This document shows positions 16,627-26,247 of a stretch of 64,000 nt of DNA, one piece after another (the stretch's first letter is position 1; each line of letters starts with the position of its first letter). A program made the translations under genes and the position numbers. Where the stretch lies: NCBI RefSeq assembly GCF_030409325.1, contig NZ_JAUFPR010000002.1:248001-312000 (forward strand). Reading direction: 5' to 3'. A model generated the notes under the pieces. The model was not told the DNA's origin. It worked only from the letters and a program-made list of their open reading frames with translations, and did no database searches. This DNA is from Mucilaginibacter aquaedulcis. GTDB taxonomy: Bacteria > Bacteroidota > Bacteroidia > Sphingobacteriales > Sphingobacteriaceae.

Positions 16627-17412
16627 ATGAGGAAACATTTTTGGTGCGTTACATTGGCGGTAGTATTGTTATCGGGAACGGTTGTTAGTTGGAGATCCGC
16701 AGGTGCAAACAAATCAGATGGGAACGTTAATTCAACCCTAAATGCAAAAGAATTATTTAACCAGTATGTGAATAATTTATACCAAACGGCTGGTCTACAA
16801 CAGTCGGGTTTAGCTTTTGATGTATTTGAAAAAGCCGTTACAGGCTATACCAATTTAAGACTTGCACATAAATTACCGGTAAATAGCGAAGTATTAACTG
16901 TTGTTGATTTTACCAAATCAAGCAGGGAAAAACGCATGTGGATAGTTGATCTGATAACCAAACAGCTATTGTTAAATACATGGGTAGCCCACGGACAAGG
17001 CAGTGGTGAAGAAATGGCCGATCACTTTTCGGACAGGAATGATTCGCATCAAAGCAGTTTAGGCTTTTATTTAACTGATAATATTTATATGGGTAAACAT
17101 GGTCGCTCGTTACGTTTAGATGGCATGGATCCAGGCTTTAACGGCAACGCACGCATGCGCGATATTGTGATTCATGCTGCAAGTTATGTTAGCCAGGCAG
17201 CCATTGATCATAAAGGCTATGTTGGGCGTAGTTTTGGTTGTCCCGCCGTATCGCCAAAGGTTGTAAACCAGGTGATCAATACTATAAAGGGAAAAACAGT
17301 TTTCTTTATAAATGGTAATGACCAAAGCTATAGTTCAAGTTACCTTGATGAAACAGGTCCTTTAAACTTTATTGCTGCCGATACAACTGCTTTTGATCTG
17401 GCCAGACTTTAA
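16627..17412 (+). CDS. exported L,D-transpeptidase catalytic domain protein (YkuD_2 type)
   Basis: About 261 residues. The frame is open to a TTG at 16600, but ATG 16627 gives a good signal peptide (MRKHFWCVTLAVVLLSGTV). The rest is the murein L,D-transpeptidase-like catalytic domain: FTKSSREKRMWIVDL, WVAHGQGSGE, RLDGMDPGFN, IVIHAASYVS with the conserved His, and VGRSFGCPAVSP with the catalytic Cys. These enzymes form or edit 3-3 peptidoglycan cross-links, or attach proteins, in the periplasm. It converges on a second L,D-transpeptidase of a different subfamily, with a shared bidirectional terminator between them, an unusual pairing. Confidence 0.87.
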   Translation: MRKHFWCVTLAVVLLSGTVVSWRSAGANKSDGNVNSTLNAKELFNQYVNNLYQTAGLQQSGLAFDVFEKAVTGYTNLRLAHKLPVNSEVLTVVDFTKSSREKRMWIVDLITKQLLLNTWVAHGQGSGEEMADHFSDRNDSHQSSLGFYLTDNIYMGKHGRSLRLDGMDPGFNGNARMRDIVIHAASYVSQAAIDHKGYVGRSFGCPAVSPKVVNQVINTIKGKTVFFINGNDQSYSSSYLDETGPLNFIAADTTAFDLARL

Positions 17413-17428
17413 GATATAGCGTTAAAAC

Positions 17429-17459
17429 AAAAAAGCCCGATGAAAATCGGGCTTTTTTG
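17429..17459. terminator. bidirectional terminator between the two L,D-transpeptidase genes
   Basis: AAAAAGCCCGAT/ATCGGGCTTTTTT with loop GAAA, A-run on the left and T-run on the right. It can stop transcription from both convergent genes. Confidence 0.85.
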
Positions 17460-17461
17460 TT

Positions 17462-19006
17462 TTATAGATTACTATTCAGCATTTTTAAATGAGCATATAG
17501 CACAATATCTAAACCATATACGTCCTTCCGGTACTGAAGTGTCCCGGCATCATCAGCCCAGCAGGTTACATAGGTTATATATATCGGTGTTTTTTTAGGT
17601 AGTGCTATATTGGTAGGTTCAGGGTTATCTTCGTGCATATCTTTAGATATGGTATCAAAGTCTTCACCTTCACCAAAAAGATTTTTTGCAAGTCCTTCAG
17701 GATCTCCCAGACGCACACAACCATGACTTACGGCGCGCATAGTATGCCTAAAAGCTTCTTTTGCAGGAGTATCATGTAAATAAACACTGCTTTTGTTTTT
17801 AAACAGGAACTTTATCTTCCCTAAAGAATTATCTTCTCCCGGACGCTGCTTAAAATCATAATCCAGGTTGTCCTTTGTTACCTTCGACCAATCAATTGAT
17901 TCCGGATCTTCAATTTTTAAGCCATCCTTATAAACATCAATATTCTTATTCGATAAATAGTATGGGTCATCTGCAGCCTCAATAATGATCTCTTTAGTGG
18001 CAATACTTCGGGGAATGTTCCACATTGGATTTACTTCGACACTATGTATAACGCTGCTGAGCTGTGGAGTTTCCCGTGGGAATGGTTTATCATACCGGTC
18101 ACTATCGGCATAGGATATCAAACTACTATGGTAATCTTTGTTACGACCTTCGCCAACGCAAACCTTCATGTTTAAAACAGATTTACCACTATCAATTACA
18201 TCTAATTTAAAATCAGGAATGTTTACTACAACGTATTTGGTTTCTTTGGGTTTATTCTTCCAGCGCAGGCGTTCGAGGTTAACTAAAAAATAACGTCTGC
18301 TTTCTTCTTTCGATAAACCTTCTAAAACGGTATTATTAAAAAAAGCCTTTTGCAGGGCTTTATATTGAGGGTCGGTGGGTTGAATACTGTCCAGAAAGCC
18401 TTTGAAACTTGTTGCCTTTAAGGCATCTCTCATGCTTATACTATCAGGCCTTTTTGTAGCTGAAAAATAACGGGAATATATCTTACGCGGATTCACAACC
18501 CCGTATTGCAAGGCGTTTGAATATTTTATTATTGAGCTTGCGGTCAATAACTCTAATTCGGCAAGATCATGATAGGCTTCTTCAACTGTCTTTATTCCGT
18601 TTTTGTCGCGAAGCTTAGCAACCAGAGCCCTTATAGCTTCTGCATGGTAAGGCTTTTTATCAAGCCCATGCTCACCAATTTTATCATAATATTCAGGTAA
18701 AACATCAAGGTCACCATTAAATAAATGGTTAAGCACTAACGTCGGCTGATAATCATTTGATTGAAAATAAGCTTCAATCACTGGTTCATTTGCAATTTTT
18801 GTCTTTTGAGCTAATATTTCATTTTTTAGTGCAAGGGCAAGAGTATCCGGATCAATATCCTGGAAAATTTTGTTTTGAGTGCTTTTGAAAAGCTGATCAG
18901 CTATTTCAGAGTGCTTTTTTTTACAGCTTTGAAAAACAAACAGGATAACAAAAAAGCCACATAATAGAGGAAAAATTGAGGCTTTTTTTGTAGAGGTAAA
19001 GATCAT
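17462..19006 (-). CDS. L,D-transpeptidase lipoprotein with scaffold domain (LdtD/YcbB-like)
   Basis: A 514-residue protein with a lipoprotein-type signal (PLLCGFFVILFVFQSCKKK, lipobox Cys near residue 27). The N-terminal half is a helical scaffold region (QPTLVLNHLF, GLDKKPYHAEAIRALVAKLR, a peptidoglycan-binding-like stretch). The catalytic YkuD domain follows at about 270-480, with VNPMWNIPRSIA, SVYLHDTPAKEAF and RAVSHGCVRLGDP carrying the catalytic His-Gly-Cys. It resembles E. coli YcbB in layout. It would cross-link meso-DAP residues of peptidoglycan in the periplasm. It shares a terminator with the opposing YkuD_2-type gene. Start ATG at 19004-19006. Confidence 0.9.
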   Translation of the reverse strand: MIFTSTKKASIFPLLCGFFVILFVFQSCKKKHSEIADQLFKSTQNKIFQDIDPDTLALALKNEILAQKTKIANEPVIEAYFQSNDYQPTLVLNHLFNGDLDVLPEYYDKIGEHGLDKKPYHAEAIRALVAKLRDKNGIKTVEEAYHDLAELELLTASSIIKYSNALQYGVVNPRKIYSRYFSATKRPDSISMRDALKATSFKGFLDSIQPTDPQYKALQKAFFNNTVLEGLSKEESRRYFLVNLERLRWKNKPKETKYVVVNIPDFKLDVIDSGKSVLNMKVCVGEGRNKDYHSSLISYADSDRYDKPFPRETPQLSSVIHSVEVNPMWNIPRSIATKEIIIEAADDPYYLSNKNIDVYKDGLKIEDPESIDWSKVTKDNLDYDFKQRPGEDNSLGKIKFLFKNKSSVYLHDTPAKEAFRHTMRAVSHGCVRLGDPEGLAKNLFGEGEDFDTISKDMHEDNPEPTNIALPKKTPIYITYVTCWADDAGTLQYRKDVYGLDIVLYAHLKMLNSNL

Positions 19007-19248
19007 GTTATTTGTATAGTTAAATATAGCTTTTGCTTAGCAATCGCCATACCATAAAGCAAATTGATTTTATTTAATTTTGAAAACAGACAATTTATCG
19101 CACTGCAAGCAATTGAAGATGTTAAGTTTGATATAAACCTTAGCTTGATTATAAACGTTGATTGCCCTCATTTTTTAGAACGGGCAAATATATCTGCTTA
19201 AATTGGGTATTTACAAAGAATTGATAACTATTACGGATAACGGTAGAA

Positions 19249-19764
19249 ATGACAATGAATAATAAGCCTGAGGTTTGGCTGCGCGGACCTTTAAAAAATA
19301 TACCTGCTTTGTTACAGCCTGTGGCTCACGCGCTTTTACAGGCACGGGAAGAATTAAATGAACTAATGAATGATTTTCCAGATGCTTTATTGTGGCAAAA
19401 AGTTGCAGATATGGCATCGCCGGCGTTTCATTTGCAGCATATGGCAGGGGTGCTTAACAGGCTTTTTACCTATGCAAATGGGGAAGGACTTACGGATTAT
19501 CAATTAGGTTATTTGAAACAAGAAGGGCAGCCCCAGGAAAACATAAAGAGTGCCGATCTTGTACATCATTTTAATCTGCAGGTTGAGAGCGCTATGCAGC
19601 AGTTATCAGAGGCTGATGAAAATATTTTAACGCAAGCCCGTGAAGTTGGCAGATCAAAGTTGCCATCAACGGCTTTAGGTTTATATGTTCATTCGGCCGA
19701 ACATACTATGCGCCATTTAGGGCAGCTTTTAGTTACTGTAAAAGTTTTAAAGGAGCTTACTTAG
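19249..19764 (+). CDS. DinB family protein
   Basis: A 171-residue all-helical protein of the DinB/YfiT-like four-helix bundle superfamily. The His residues that bind a divalent metal appear as FHLQHMAGV and HSAEHTMRHLGQ. Members act as thiol-dependent metalloenzymes or stress proteins, but the reaction here is unknown. The gene stands alone, and its stop is 1 bp from the stop of the convergent MFS gene, with no visible terminator between them, so read-through antisense RNA is possible. Confidence 0.85.
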   Translation: MTMNNKPEVWLRGPLKNIPALLQPVAHALLQAREELNELMNDFPDALLWQKVADMASPAFHLQHMAGVLNRLFTYANGEGLTDYQLGYLKQEGQPQENIKSADLVHHFNLQVESAMQQLSEADENILTQAREVGRSKLPSTALGLYVHSAEHTMRHLGQLLVTVKVLKELT

Positions 19765-19765
19765 G

Positions 19766-21004
19766 TTAAATAATTTTTTCAGAAATTATAGCAGCTGGCT
19801 TGCTTGTACGTGTAACGGCTTTAAGAATCAGGTAACCTGCTGATGAAAATATACACACCCCGGTAAGTACCCACCAAAGCAAATTGAAACCTCCGTGCGC
19901 TATGATCTGGCTACCCACGGCAGGCGCGATTATTTGAGCGGCCGACCACGACATGCTGTATAACGCGGCATATTCGCCCCGATTGTAATTGGTTGTACGG
20001 CTTATCCAATAAGAGTTCATGAACGGCATACTCAATATTTCACCTAATGTAATAAGGCTCACTATAACTATGGCTGCCCAGGCACTATGAGGTAACACGT
20101 TTAACAACGCGAAACTGCTTGCTGCCACAATAATGCCAGCGCTTATATAGGTGAGCGGATTTCTTCTCCCTTCTAAATTATGGATCAGGATCATTTCTAT
20201 AAGAACGATTAAAATGCCGTTGAGCGCTAATAAAAAGCCAATAAAGCGCTCGTTAAAATGCCACTGTACCTTATAAAAAACAGGTTGCATAATAAAAAAC
20301 TGAAAGAAACAGGTTCCAAAAAGAGTGCTCAATACAATGAATATCAAATATGCACCATCTTTATATGCCGATGCGGATTTGATAATATCTCCGGTGCTTT
20401 TAACTGCTTTAATGATTTTTGAACGAGGCATTAACTTCAGCAATAAAAGGGCGGCAAAAATATTGGTGCAGCCGTCAACCCAAAAAAGTAAGTGGTAATT
20501 GAATGAGGCCAGAAAGCCTCCCAAACCGCCGCCAAAGGCCCAGCCCAGGTTTGTTGCCAGTCTGTTTAATGAATAGGAACGTGTTTTGTTTTCATCATTA
20601 CTATAATGAGCTATAGCCGTTGAATTGGCCGGACGAAATGATTCATTACAGATGCTTAAAATGAATGTCCCTATACTTACGCTTAAAAAGGTATGCTGAT
20701 AACCTAATATGAGGAATAATATACCACCGGTTAACAGTGCGCCGACCTGAATATCATAAAAACCGATTCTGTCAGTTAATTTCCCGCCGATGAATGCACC
20801 TGTTATTGCACCAATACCAAAAAATGCCATCACCCAGCCCGATTGTACAATTGTAAAGTGCAACTGCTGAATGGTGTAAATACTCATAAAAGGCACAACC
20901 ATAGTACCGCTCCGGTTAATAAACATAACCAGGCTTAGATACCAGCTGCCTTTTGAGAGTCCGCTATAGGCTTTTTTATATAATTGGAAAAAGGAGGTTA
21001 ACAT
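19766..21004 (-). CDS. MFS transporter
   Basis: A 412-residue inner-membrane protein with about 12 hydrophobic helices. The loop between helices 2 and 3 carries the MFS signature as GGKLTDRIGFYDIQ, following FFGIGAITGAFIG. The segment RPANSTAIAHYSNDENKTRSYSLNRLATNLGWAFGG (about residues 124-160; central part only quoted) is typical of MDR-type drug or metabolite exporters of the YdeE/MdtH kind. The substrate is unknown. It is convergent with dinB. Start ATG is at 21002-21004, with no obvious alternative. Confidence 0.9.
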   Translation of the reverse strand: MLTSFFQLYKKAYSGLSKGSWYLSLVMFINRSGTMVVPFMSIYTIQQLHFTIVQSGWVMAFFGIGAITGAFIGGKLTDRIGFYDIQVGALLTGGILFLILGYQHTFLSVSIGTFILSICNESFRPANSTAIAHYSNDENKTRSYSLNRLATNLGWAFGGGLGGFLASFNYHLLFWVDGCTNIFAALLLLKLMPRSKIIKAVKSTGDIIKSASAYKDGAYLIFIVLSTLFGTCFFQFFIMQPVFYKVQWHFNERFIGFLLALNGILIVLIEMILIHNLEGRRNPLTYISAGIIVAASSFALLNVLPHSAWAAIVIVSLITLGEILSMPFMNSYWISRTTNYNRGEYAALYSMSWSAAQIIAPAVGSQIIAHGGFNLLWWVLTGVCIFSSAGYLILKAVTRTSKPAAIISEKII

Positions 21005-21042
21005 GCATTACAAAGATAATTATATGCCTAATGCTTAAAGCG

Positions 21043-21080
21043 AAAAAGCCCAAAGCTTTTTACAGGCTTTGGGCTTTTTT
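21043..21080 (-). terminator. terminator downstream of the arabinofuranosidase gene
   Basis: A strong 14-bp hairpin, AAAAAGCCCAAAGC/GCTTTGGGCTTTTT, lying 17 bp past the arabinofuranosidase stop on the minus strand. Confidence 0.8.
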
Positions 21081-21096
21081 TAAATGCAGATATACT

Positions 21097-22647
21097 TTAG
21101 TTCAACTCTAACGTCACTACAGATTTTGCAGGTAAGGTAACTACGAGCTTTTCACCATCCTTTTTGGCCCCGGTGAAATTGCTGAGGTGTATTTTGTTAG
21201 GATCATTGAACGTATTTACGTTAGTAACATTGGCCGACGTTAAAACCTGGCCGCTGGCAGTTGTCCACTTAATATCTTTAAAGCTTGTTGTTATAGTTAC
21301 CGGCTTGTGGATATCTAAATTAACTAATGAAATGTGCACTTTACCCGCAGCATCCTGTGAGGCAGAAGCGTTTACCGCTGGTATCTTTTTTCCATCAACT
21401 TCATAATCAGGTGCATCCAGCTTTACAGGCAAATATTTAGCATCCTGGTGCACTTTGTACATATCAAATATGTGATAGGTAGGGGTAAGGATCATTTTTT
21501 CCTTATCAGTTAATATTAATGCCTGTAGCACGTTAATAGTTTGCGCAAGGGCAGCCATTTTAACTCGATCACTATGATTATTAAAAATATTGAGGGTTGT
21601 GGCAGCTATCAGGGCATCGCGCAAACTGTTTTGCTGATACAAAAAGCCCGGATTAGTTCCCGGTTCCGGGTCTGTCCACACGCCCCATTCATCAACCACC
21701 AATGCCACATGTTTCTCAGGATCATACTTATCCATTATGGCCGAATGCTTGGTAACCAACTCTTCCATTTTAAGGCAATTAACCATGGTATTGAAATATT
21801 CCTGTTCGGTAAATTCCGTAGCCGAACCCTTTTTGCCCCAATGGCCGGTTGGTATGGTATAGTAATGCAGCGATAGGCCGTACATCATGTGCAGCGGAAT
21901 GTTTTTCATACAAACCTCAGTCCAGTTATAATCATCAGAGTTGGGTCCGCTGGCTATTTTTTTGAGTTTTGCTCCGGGATAGTCCTTAGCAAAGGAAGCA
22001 TAACGCCTAAACTGATCGGCATAAAACTGAGGTGTCATATTACCGCCGCAGCCCCAACTCTCATTCCCCACACCCCAAAAAGTAACTTTATAAGGTTCTT
22101 TATGTCCGTTTTTTATGCGTGTTTGTACCACGGTGCTGGTACTGTTTGAGTTAAGGTATTCTATCCATTTTGACATTTCATCAACTGTGCCGCTGCCCAC
22201 ATTGCCCGCTATATAAGGTTCGCAATTAAGCAGGCTGCAAAGCTCCAGAAATTCATGTGTGCCAAAGCTGTTATCTTCGGTAACGCCACCCCAGTTGGTA
22301 TTAACCATGCGGGGGCGCTGTGCTGTTGGGCCAATGCCGTCGCGCCAGTGATATTCGTCGGCAAAACAGCCGCCGGGCCAGCGCAGATTAGGGATCTTTA
22401 TTTTTTTAAGTGCGTCAACAATATCAAGCCTGATGCGATCCTGTTTTTTTACCGGTAAATTTTTATCTACCCAAAAGCCATCATAAATACCATGGCCCAA
22501 ATGCTCGGCAAACTGACCGTAAATGTGTTTGCTGATGGTAGTTTTTGAATCGTTGCTAACGGTGAGGGTTGCTGTTTGGCCCAGGCAAATTGCCTGAATA
22601 AGGCAAAGCGCCAAAACACCCGGATAAAAAAGCAGGTTCCTTTTCAT
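21097..22647 (-). CDS. alpha-L-arabinofuranosidase, glycoside hydrolase family 51
   Basis: A 516-residue secreted enzyme with a signal peptide (NLLFYPGVLALCLIQAICLG, cleavage before QTATL). The GH51 TIM barrel is seen from HIYGQFAEHLGHGIYDG, LRWPGGCFADEYHWRDGIGP, VGNESWGCGG (acid/base Glu near residue 197) and VVDEWGVW (nucleophile Glu near residue 320). A C-terminal beta domain (ISLVNLDIHKPVT to the end) follows. It removes arabinose side chains from plant hemicelluloses such as arabinoxylan or arabinan. No SusCD pair or other carbohydrate genes are adjacent, so it seems to be a stand-alone gene with its own terminator. Confidence 0.93.
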   Translation of the reverse strand: MKRNLLFYPGVLALCLIQAICLGQTATLTVSNDSKTTISKHIYGQFAEHLGHGIYDGFWVDKNLPVKKQDRIRLDIVDALKKIKIPNLRWPGGCFADEYHWRDGIGPTAQRPRMVNTNWGGVTEDNSFGTHEFLELCSLLNCEPYIAGNVGSGTVDEMSKWIEYLNSNSTSTVVQTRIKNGHKEPYKVTFWGVGNESWGCGGNMTPQFYADQFRRYASFAKDYPGAKLKKIASGPNSDDYNWTEVCMKNIPLHMMYGLSLHYYTIPTGHWGKKGSATEFTEQEYFNTMVNCLKMEELVTKHSAIMDKYDPEKHVALVVDEWGVWTDPEPGTNPGFLYQQNSLRDALIAATTLNIFNNHSDRVKMAALAQTINVLQALILTDKEKMILTPTYHIFDMYKVHQDAKYLPVKLDAPDYEVDGKKIPAVNASASQDAAGKVHISLVNLDIHKPVTITTSFKDIKWTTASGQVLTSANVTNVNTFNDPNKIHLSNFTGAKKDGEKLVVTLPAKSVVTLELN

Positions 22648-22735
22648 GAAAATTTTGGTTAGTAATTAGTTATGTAAATAAAGGAAAAAAAATTAATAAG
22701 TGTACAAACAACAAATATTAATTAGTAAAAAAGCT

Positions 22736-23314
22736 TTATTTACAGAGGGAAGATATGAAAGAAGCAAATTTTTCATTGCCATAATCGGCCGCACCCGTAT
22801 GTCGATATACAATCTGTCCGCGTTTATTGAAAACCAGTGTGGTAGGGATGGTGCCATCCATTATTTCAGTGGAAACATTGCCGGCAAGTGTATACATGGG
22901 CAGGTTAAGGTTGTGTTTTTGCATGAAGGTTAGGGCTTTATTATGGTCGTTATCCACATCCACAATTATAAAAACTACTTCCGGATTATTCTTAAACCGG
23001 TCATAAAGCTGATTAACCGAAGGCATTTCGGCAATGCATGGAGGGCACCAGGTGGCCCAAAAGTTCACAAATATTACCTTGTTTCTTAAATCGGCTGTAT
23101 TAATTGTTTGTCCTTTTGAATCCCGAAAGGTAATGTTAACAGGATTAGCTTTTGGTTTAGATTCCGCTACAGGTATATCAGGTTGGAATAAGCCGATATT
23201 CATGAGCCCCCTGATCAATAAACCCTTGGCTGTTGGGTTAATTAACATAATTAGAATAACAACCATGAATAATCCGTATAAAATATTTCCGGTGGTAAAT
23301 TTCTTATTGATCAT
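22736..23314 (-). CDS. TlpA-like membrane-anchored thioredoxin
   Basis: A 192-residue protein with one N-terminal membrane helix (NILYGLFMVVILIMLINPTA) and a periplasmic thioredoxin domain. The active site is FWATWCPPCIAEMPSVNQ with the CPPC dithiol. GTIPTTLVFNKRGQIV carries the cis-proline (IPTT). It belongs to the AhpC/TSA-TlpA group, which keeps cysteines of cytochrome c or other exported proteins reduced. It is encoded alone here, so its partner is unknown. The A+T-rich spacer upstream presumably holds its promoter. Confidence 0.9.
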   Translation of the reverse strand: MINKKFTTGNILYGLFMVVILIMLINPTAKGLLIRGLMNIGLFQPDIPVAESKPKANPVNITFRDSKGQTINTADLRNKVIFVNFWATWCPPCIAEMPSVNQLYDRFKNNPEVVFIIVDVDNDHNKALTFMQKHNLNLPMYTLAGNVSTEIMDGTIPTTLVFNKRGQIVYRHTGAADYGNEKFASFISSLCK

Positions 23315-23687
23315 TTATATACGATTAACAACCTGTTTACAGCAGATTAGTAAAAATCAAGAATGCTAAATTATCACTTTAATAAAAGCAAGAGAAATGT
23401 TATATAAATGGATATGCTGTTTGTTTTTTTGAATCTGGCGCATATATTTACGTAGATTATAATCCTGTTTATTAATATGTTTTGCTAAACTAAAATGGCG
23501 TATTATCATTAAATCTTCAATTATTTAATTCTTGCTGATTTAGTAAATGCGATATTTTTAATTCATGTTATACTTTCAATAGGCTGCCGAATTATTGGTG
23601 CTGAGGCTTTTGAAGTTAAATGATAGTAAGTCAATTATATACAATGATAATTTTATTAAATGCAGACCTTTATTTACAATAACCCTA
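23315..23687. other. 373-bp intergenic region without recognised content
   Basis: A+T-rich spacer between divergent genes (TlpA leftward, outer-membrane protein rightward). I see no gene, hairpin terminator or repeat. An open TTG-initiated extension at 23595 is judged not to be coding. Confidence 0.5.
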
Positions 23688-24632
23688 ATGCCTTATATGC
23701 ATAAACCTTTACTACTGAATTTGTACAGATATTTATTCTTTTTAACCGGCTTTTTAGCTTTTTCGCTACGCGCACATGCCCAAACAGAAACCGATGCGCT
23801 CATGATCCCCAAAAATTACTTTTGTGCTGCTGCTCTGTATACGCACAACAGCTGGGATCATTATTGGGAAGGCACATTTAAACGGGATAATCTTAACCTG
23901 GGTACCGTGAGCTCAAATGTTTACAGCCTTGGAGGCAACTATGGTTTATCAAACCGTATTAATCTGTTATTTATGGTGCCATATGTAACAACCAATGCTT
24001 CTGCCGGAACATTAAGGGGGCAACAAAATTTTCAGGATCTTAGTGCCGCTATTAAATGGATGGCTATAAAAGAGGAGATAGGCACGGGCTTATTCAGCTT
24101 TCATGCCATCTTATCCGGATCAATCCCGTTAAGTAATTACCAGGCCGATTTTTTGCCTTTGTCGATCGGTTTGCATAGCAAGAACGTGGCCTTACGCGGC
24201 CTGCTTAACTACCAAACGGGCAGATTTTTTGTAGCAGGAGCCGGGCAATACCTTCGCCGGAGCAATATTACTATCGACAGAAACTCTTATTACACCACAG
24301 AAATGCATTACACTAACGAGGTGCAAATGCCTAATGTAACCAACTTCCTGGTAAGCTCGGGCTACCGCAGTTTAAAATTTAATGCCGAGGCTGTATTGAC
24401 AAAAACAACTACTATTGGCGGTTTTGATATCCGTAAAAATGATATGCCGTTTCCGAGCAACAAAATGAACGCTACTACAGCCGGTGTAATTTTAAAATAC
24501 AGCTTTCAATCAATCAGCGGTCTGGAGTTAACCGGCGGCAGGAATTATGTGCTTGATGGCCGTAATGTTGGGCAAACCCGCAGCTTTTTTGCTGGTGTTT
24601 ATTATGTTTTCAGTACCAAAAAAGAAAAATAA
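23688..24632 (+). CDS. outer-membrane beta-barrel protein (phenol-pathway transporter-like)
   Basis: About 314 residues. The frame is open to a TTG at 23595, but ATG 23688 (or 23697) starts a good signal peptide (LYRYLFFLTGFLAFSLRAHA, then QTETDA). The mature part consists of alternating amphipathic strands (YSLGGNYGLSNRINLLFMVP, FNAEAVLTKTTTIGGF, FAGVYYVF at the C-terminus with a terminal aromatic), as in outer-membrane barrels related to the 'MetA-pathway of phenol degradation' family. It probably moves a small molecule. It overlaps or nearly touches the PAP2 lipoprotein gene and seems to form an operon with it and with the following membrane protein gene. Confidence 0.72.
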   Translation: MPYMHKPLLLNLYRYLFFLTGFLAFSLRAHAQTETDALMIPKNYFCAAALYTHNSWDHYWEGTFKRDNLNLGTVSSNVYSLGGNYGLSNRINLLFMVPYVTTNASAGTLRGQQNFQDLSAAIKWMAIKEEIGTGLFSFHAILSGSIPLSNYQADFLPLSIGLHSKNVALRGLLNYQTGRFFVAGAGQYLRRSNITIDRNSYYTTEMHYTNEVQMPNVTNFLVSSGYRSLKFNAEAVLTKTTTIGGFDIRKNDMPFPSNKMNATTAGVILKYSFQSISGLELTGGRNYVLDGRNVGQTRSFFAGVYYVFSTKKEK

Positions 24633-24663
24633 ATGCCGATTGAATTATTTAATGACCTTCAAT

Positions 24664-26226
24664 ATGAAAAGAAACTTACTACATATAATTCCTGTCACCT
24701 TATTTTTTGGGGTTGCCATCTTGGGTACGTCCTGCAAAAAAGATATTGTTGACCGTACCACCTTATACCCATCTCTTGCACCAACCAATATCGATTTGAA
24801 TGCCGATACCTGGAAGCCTATATTGTTAACCAATCTTAACACGTTAACAGTGGCTGTGCCTGATGCCGTAACCTCGCCGGCTTACATTGCTGATATTAAC
24901 GAGATCAAGGCTTTGCAAAAAAATCTGACCGATGACCAGAAGGCATCCATAAAATACTGGAGCGCAGGTTCGGTATTGAGATGGAACGAGATACTGCGCC
25001 AATTGGTAGCCAAACACAACGTAGCGCCTTATCAAAACCCGGATGGTACATATCCCGCGCCTAACTCGGCCAATCCGTTTAATTATCCGGAATTTCCGTT
25101 TTCCAATCCGCCTTATGCGGCAAGGGCGTATGCTTATGTAAGTGCTACGCAGTATGATGCGCTGGTTGCGGCATGGTATTTTAAAAATCAATACAAACGT
25201 ACCGCCCCCTATAAGAATGACTCAGGCGTACAGGAGCTGGTTCCGGCTTCTGAACTACCATCATACCCAAGTGAAGATGCGGTAGTGGAAGGTGCTACGG
25301 TTGAGATTATGAAGCTCTTATTCCCAACTGAAATTGCCTTTATTCAGCAAAAAGCCGACGAGGTAAAACTATACCGGATCATGGCGGGAGCAAATACCCG
25401 CGGCGAAATGAACGCAGGTGAGGCTTTAGGCAAGCAGGTAGCGGCGGTATTTGCCAATCGTGCCCGTAATGACCGCGCTGGTAAAGCCATTGGTACACCT
25501 GATATATGGAAAGGTTTTGAAACCACGGCGCTTAGTAAAGGCGAGCAATTCTGGATCAGTTTGGAAACGCCTAAACGCCCGCCCATGCTGCCATTGTTTT
25601 CAAAGGTTTTACCGTTTTTGTTTGATACACTTACCGTTGTAGCCATCAGGCCGCCGGCACCGTATTTAACCAATTCGCCTGAGTTTAAAAAAGAGACCGA
25701 AGAAGTACTTTCATTTAGCAAGAACCGCACTCGTGAACATGAGGAACAAGTTGCCTTTTGGGCAGATGGCATCGGCACTTACACCCCGACAGGACATTGG
25801 AACGCCATTGCAGCCGATGAATTTGTAAAGGAAAAATACAGCGAAGTACGATGGGCCCGCAACTTTGCGTTATTAAATATGGCCGAAATGGATGCTGCAA
25901 TCGTATGCTGGGATACCAAATACTTTTATTTTAATCAGCGTCCGTCGCAAGCCAACCCTACAATAAAAACGTTAACAGGAGTACCTAATTTTCCGGCTTA
26001 TACATCGGGGCACTCTAATTTCAGCGGGGCTGCGGCAACAGTGTTAACGTATTTATTGCCAGGCAGGGGTACAAAATTTACCGATCTGGCAAATGCGGCT
26101 GCCATGTCAAGGCTATACGGTGCAATACATTACCGGAGCGATTGCGAGGTAGGTTTGGTTACAGGCAACAAAGTTGGCCAGTATGCCATTCAAAGGGCTA
26201 AAACAGATGGGGCAGATAATAAATAA
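24664..26226 (+). CDS. PAP2 (phosphatidic acid phosphatase/haloperoxidase) family lipoprotein
   Basis: About 520 residues. The reading frame extends back into the preceding gene, but ATG 24664 gives a lipoprotein signal (NLLHIIPVTLFFGVAILGTS then CKKD). The C-terminal domain has the vanadate/phosphate-binding PAP2 motifs: RPSQANPTIK, FPAYTSGHSNFSGAAA and SRLYGAIHYRSD, that is Arg, Ser-Gly-His and Arg/His catalytic residues. It could be an acid phosphatase or a vanadium-dependent haloperoxidase relative; the large N-terminal helical part favours the latter type. It lies between an outer-membrane barrel and a polytopic membrane protein in one operon. Confidence 0.87.
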   Translation: MKRNLLHIIPVTLFFGVAILGTSCKKDIVDRTTLYPSLAPTNIDLNADTWKPILLTNLNTLTVAVPDAVTSPAYIADINEIKALQKNLTDDQKASIKYWSAGSVLRWNEILRQLVAKHNVAPYQNPDGTYPAPNSANPFNYPEFPFSNPPYAARAYAYVSATQYDALVAAWYFKNQYKRTAPYKNDSGVQELVPASELPSYPSEDAVVEGATVEIMKLLFPTEIAFIQQKADEVKLYRIMAGANTRGEMNAGEALGKQVAAVFANRARNDRAGKAIGTPDIWKGFETTALSKGEQFWISLETPKRPPMLPLFSKVLPFLFDTLTVVAIRPPAPYLTNSPEFKKETEEVLSFSKNRTREHEEQVAFWADGIGTYTPTGHWNAIAADEFVKEKYSEVRWARNFALLNMAEMDAAIVCWDTKYFYFNQRPSQANPTIKTLTGVPNFPAYTSGHSNFSGAAATVLTYLLPGRGTKFTDLANAAAMSRLYGAIHYRSDCEVGLVTGNKVGQYAIQRAKTDGADNK

Positions 26227-26247
26227 CAGAAGTATTGTTTTAATAGA

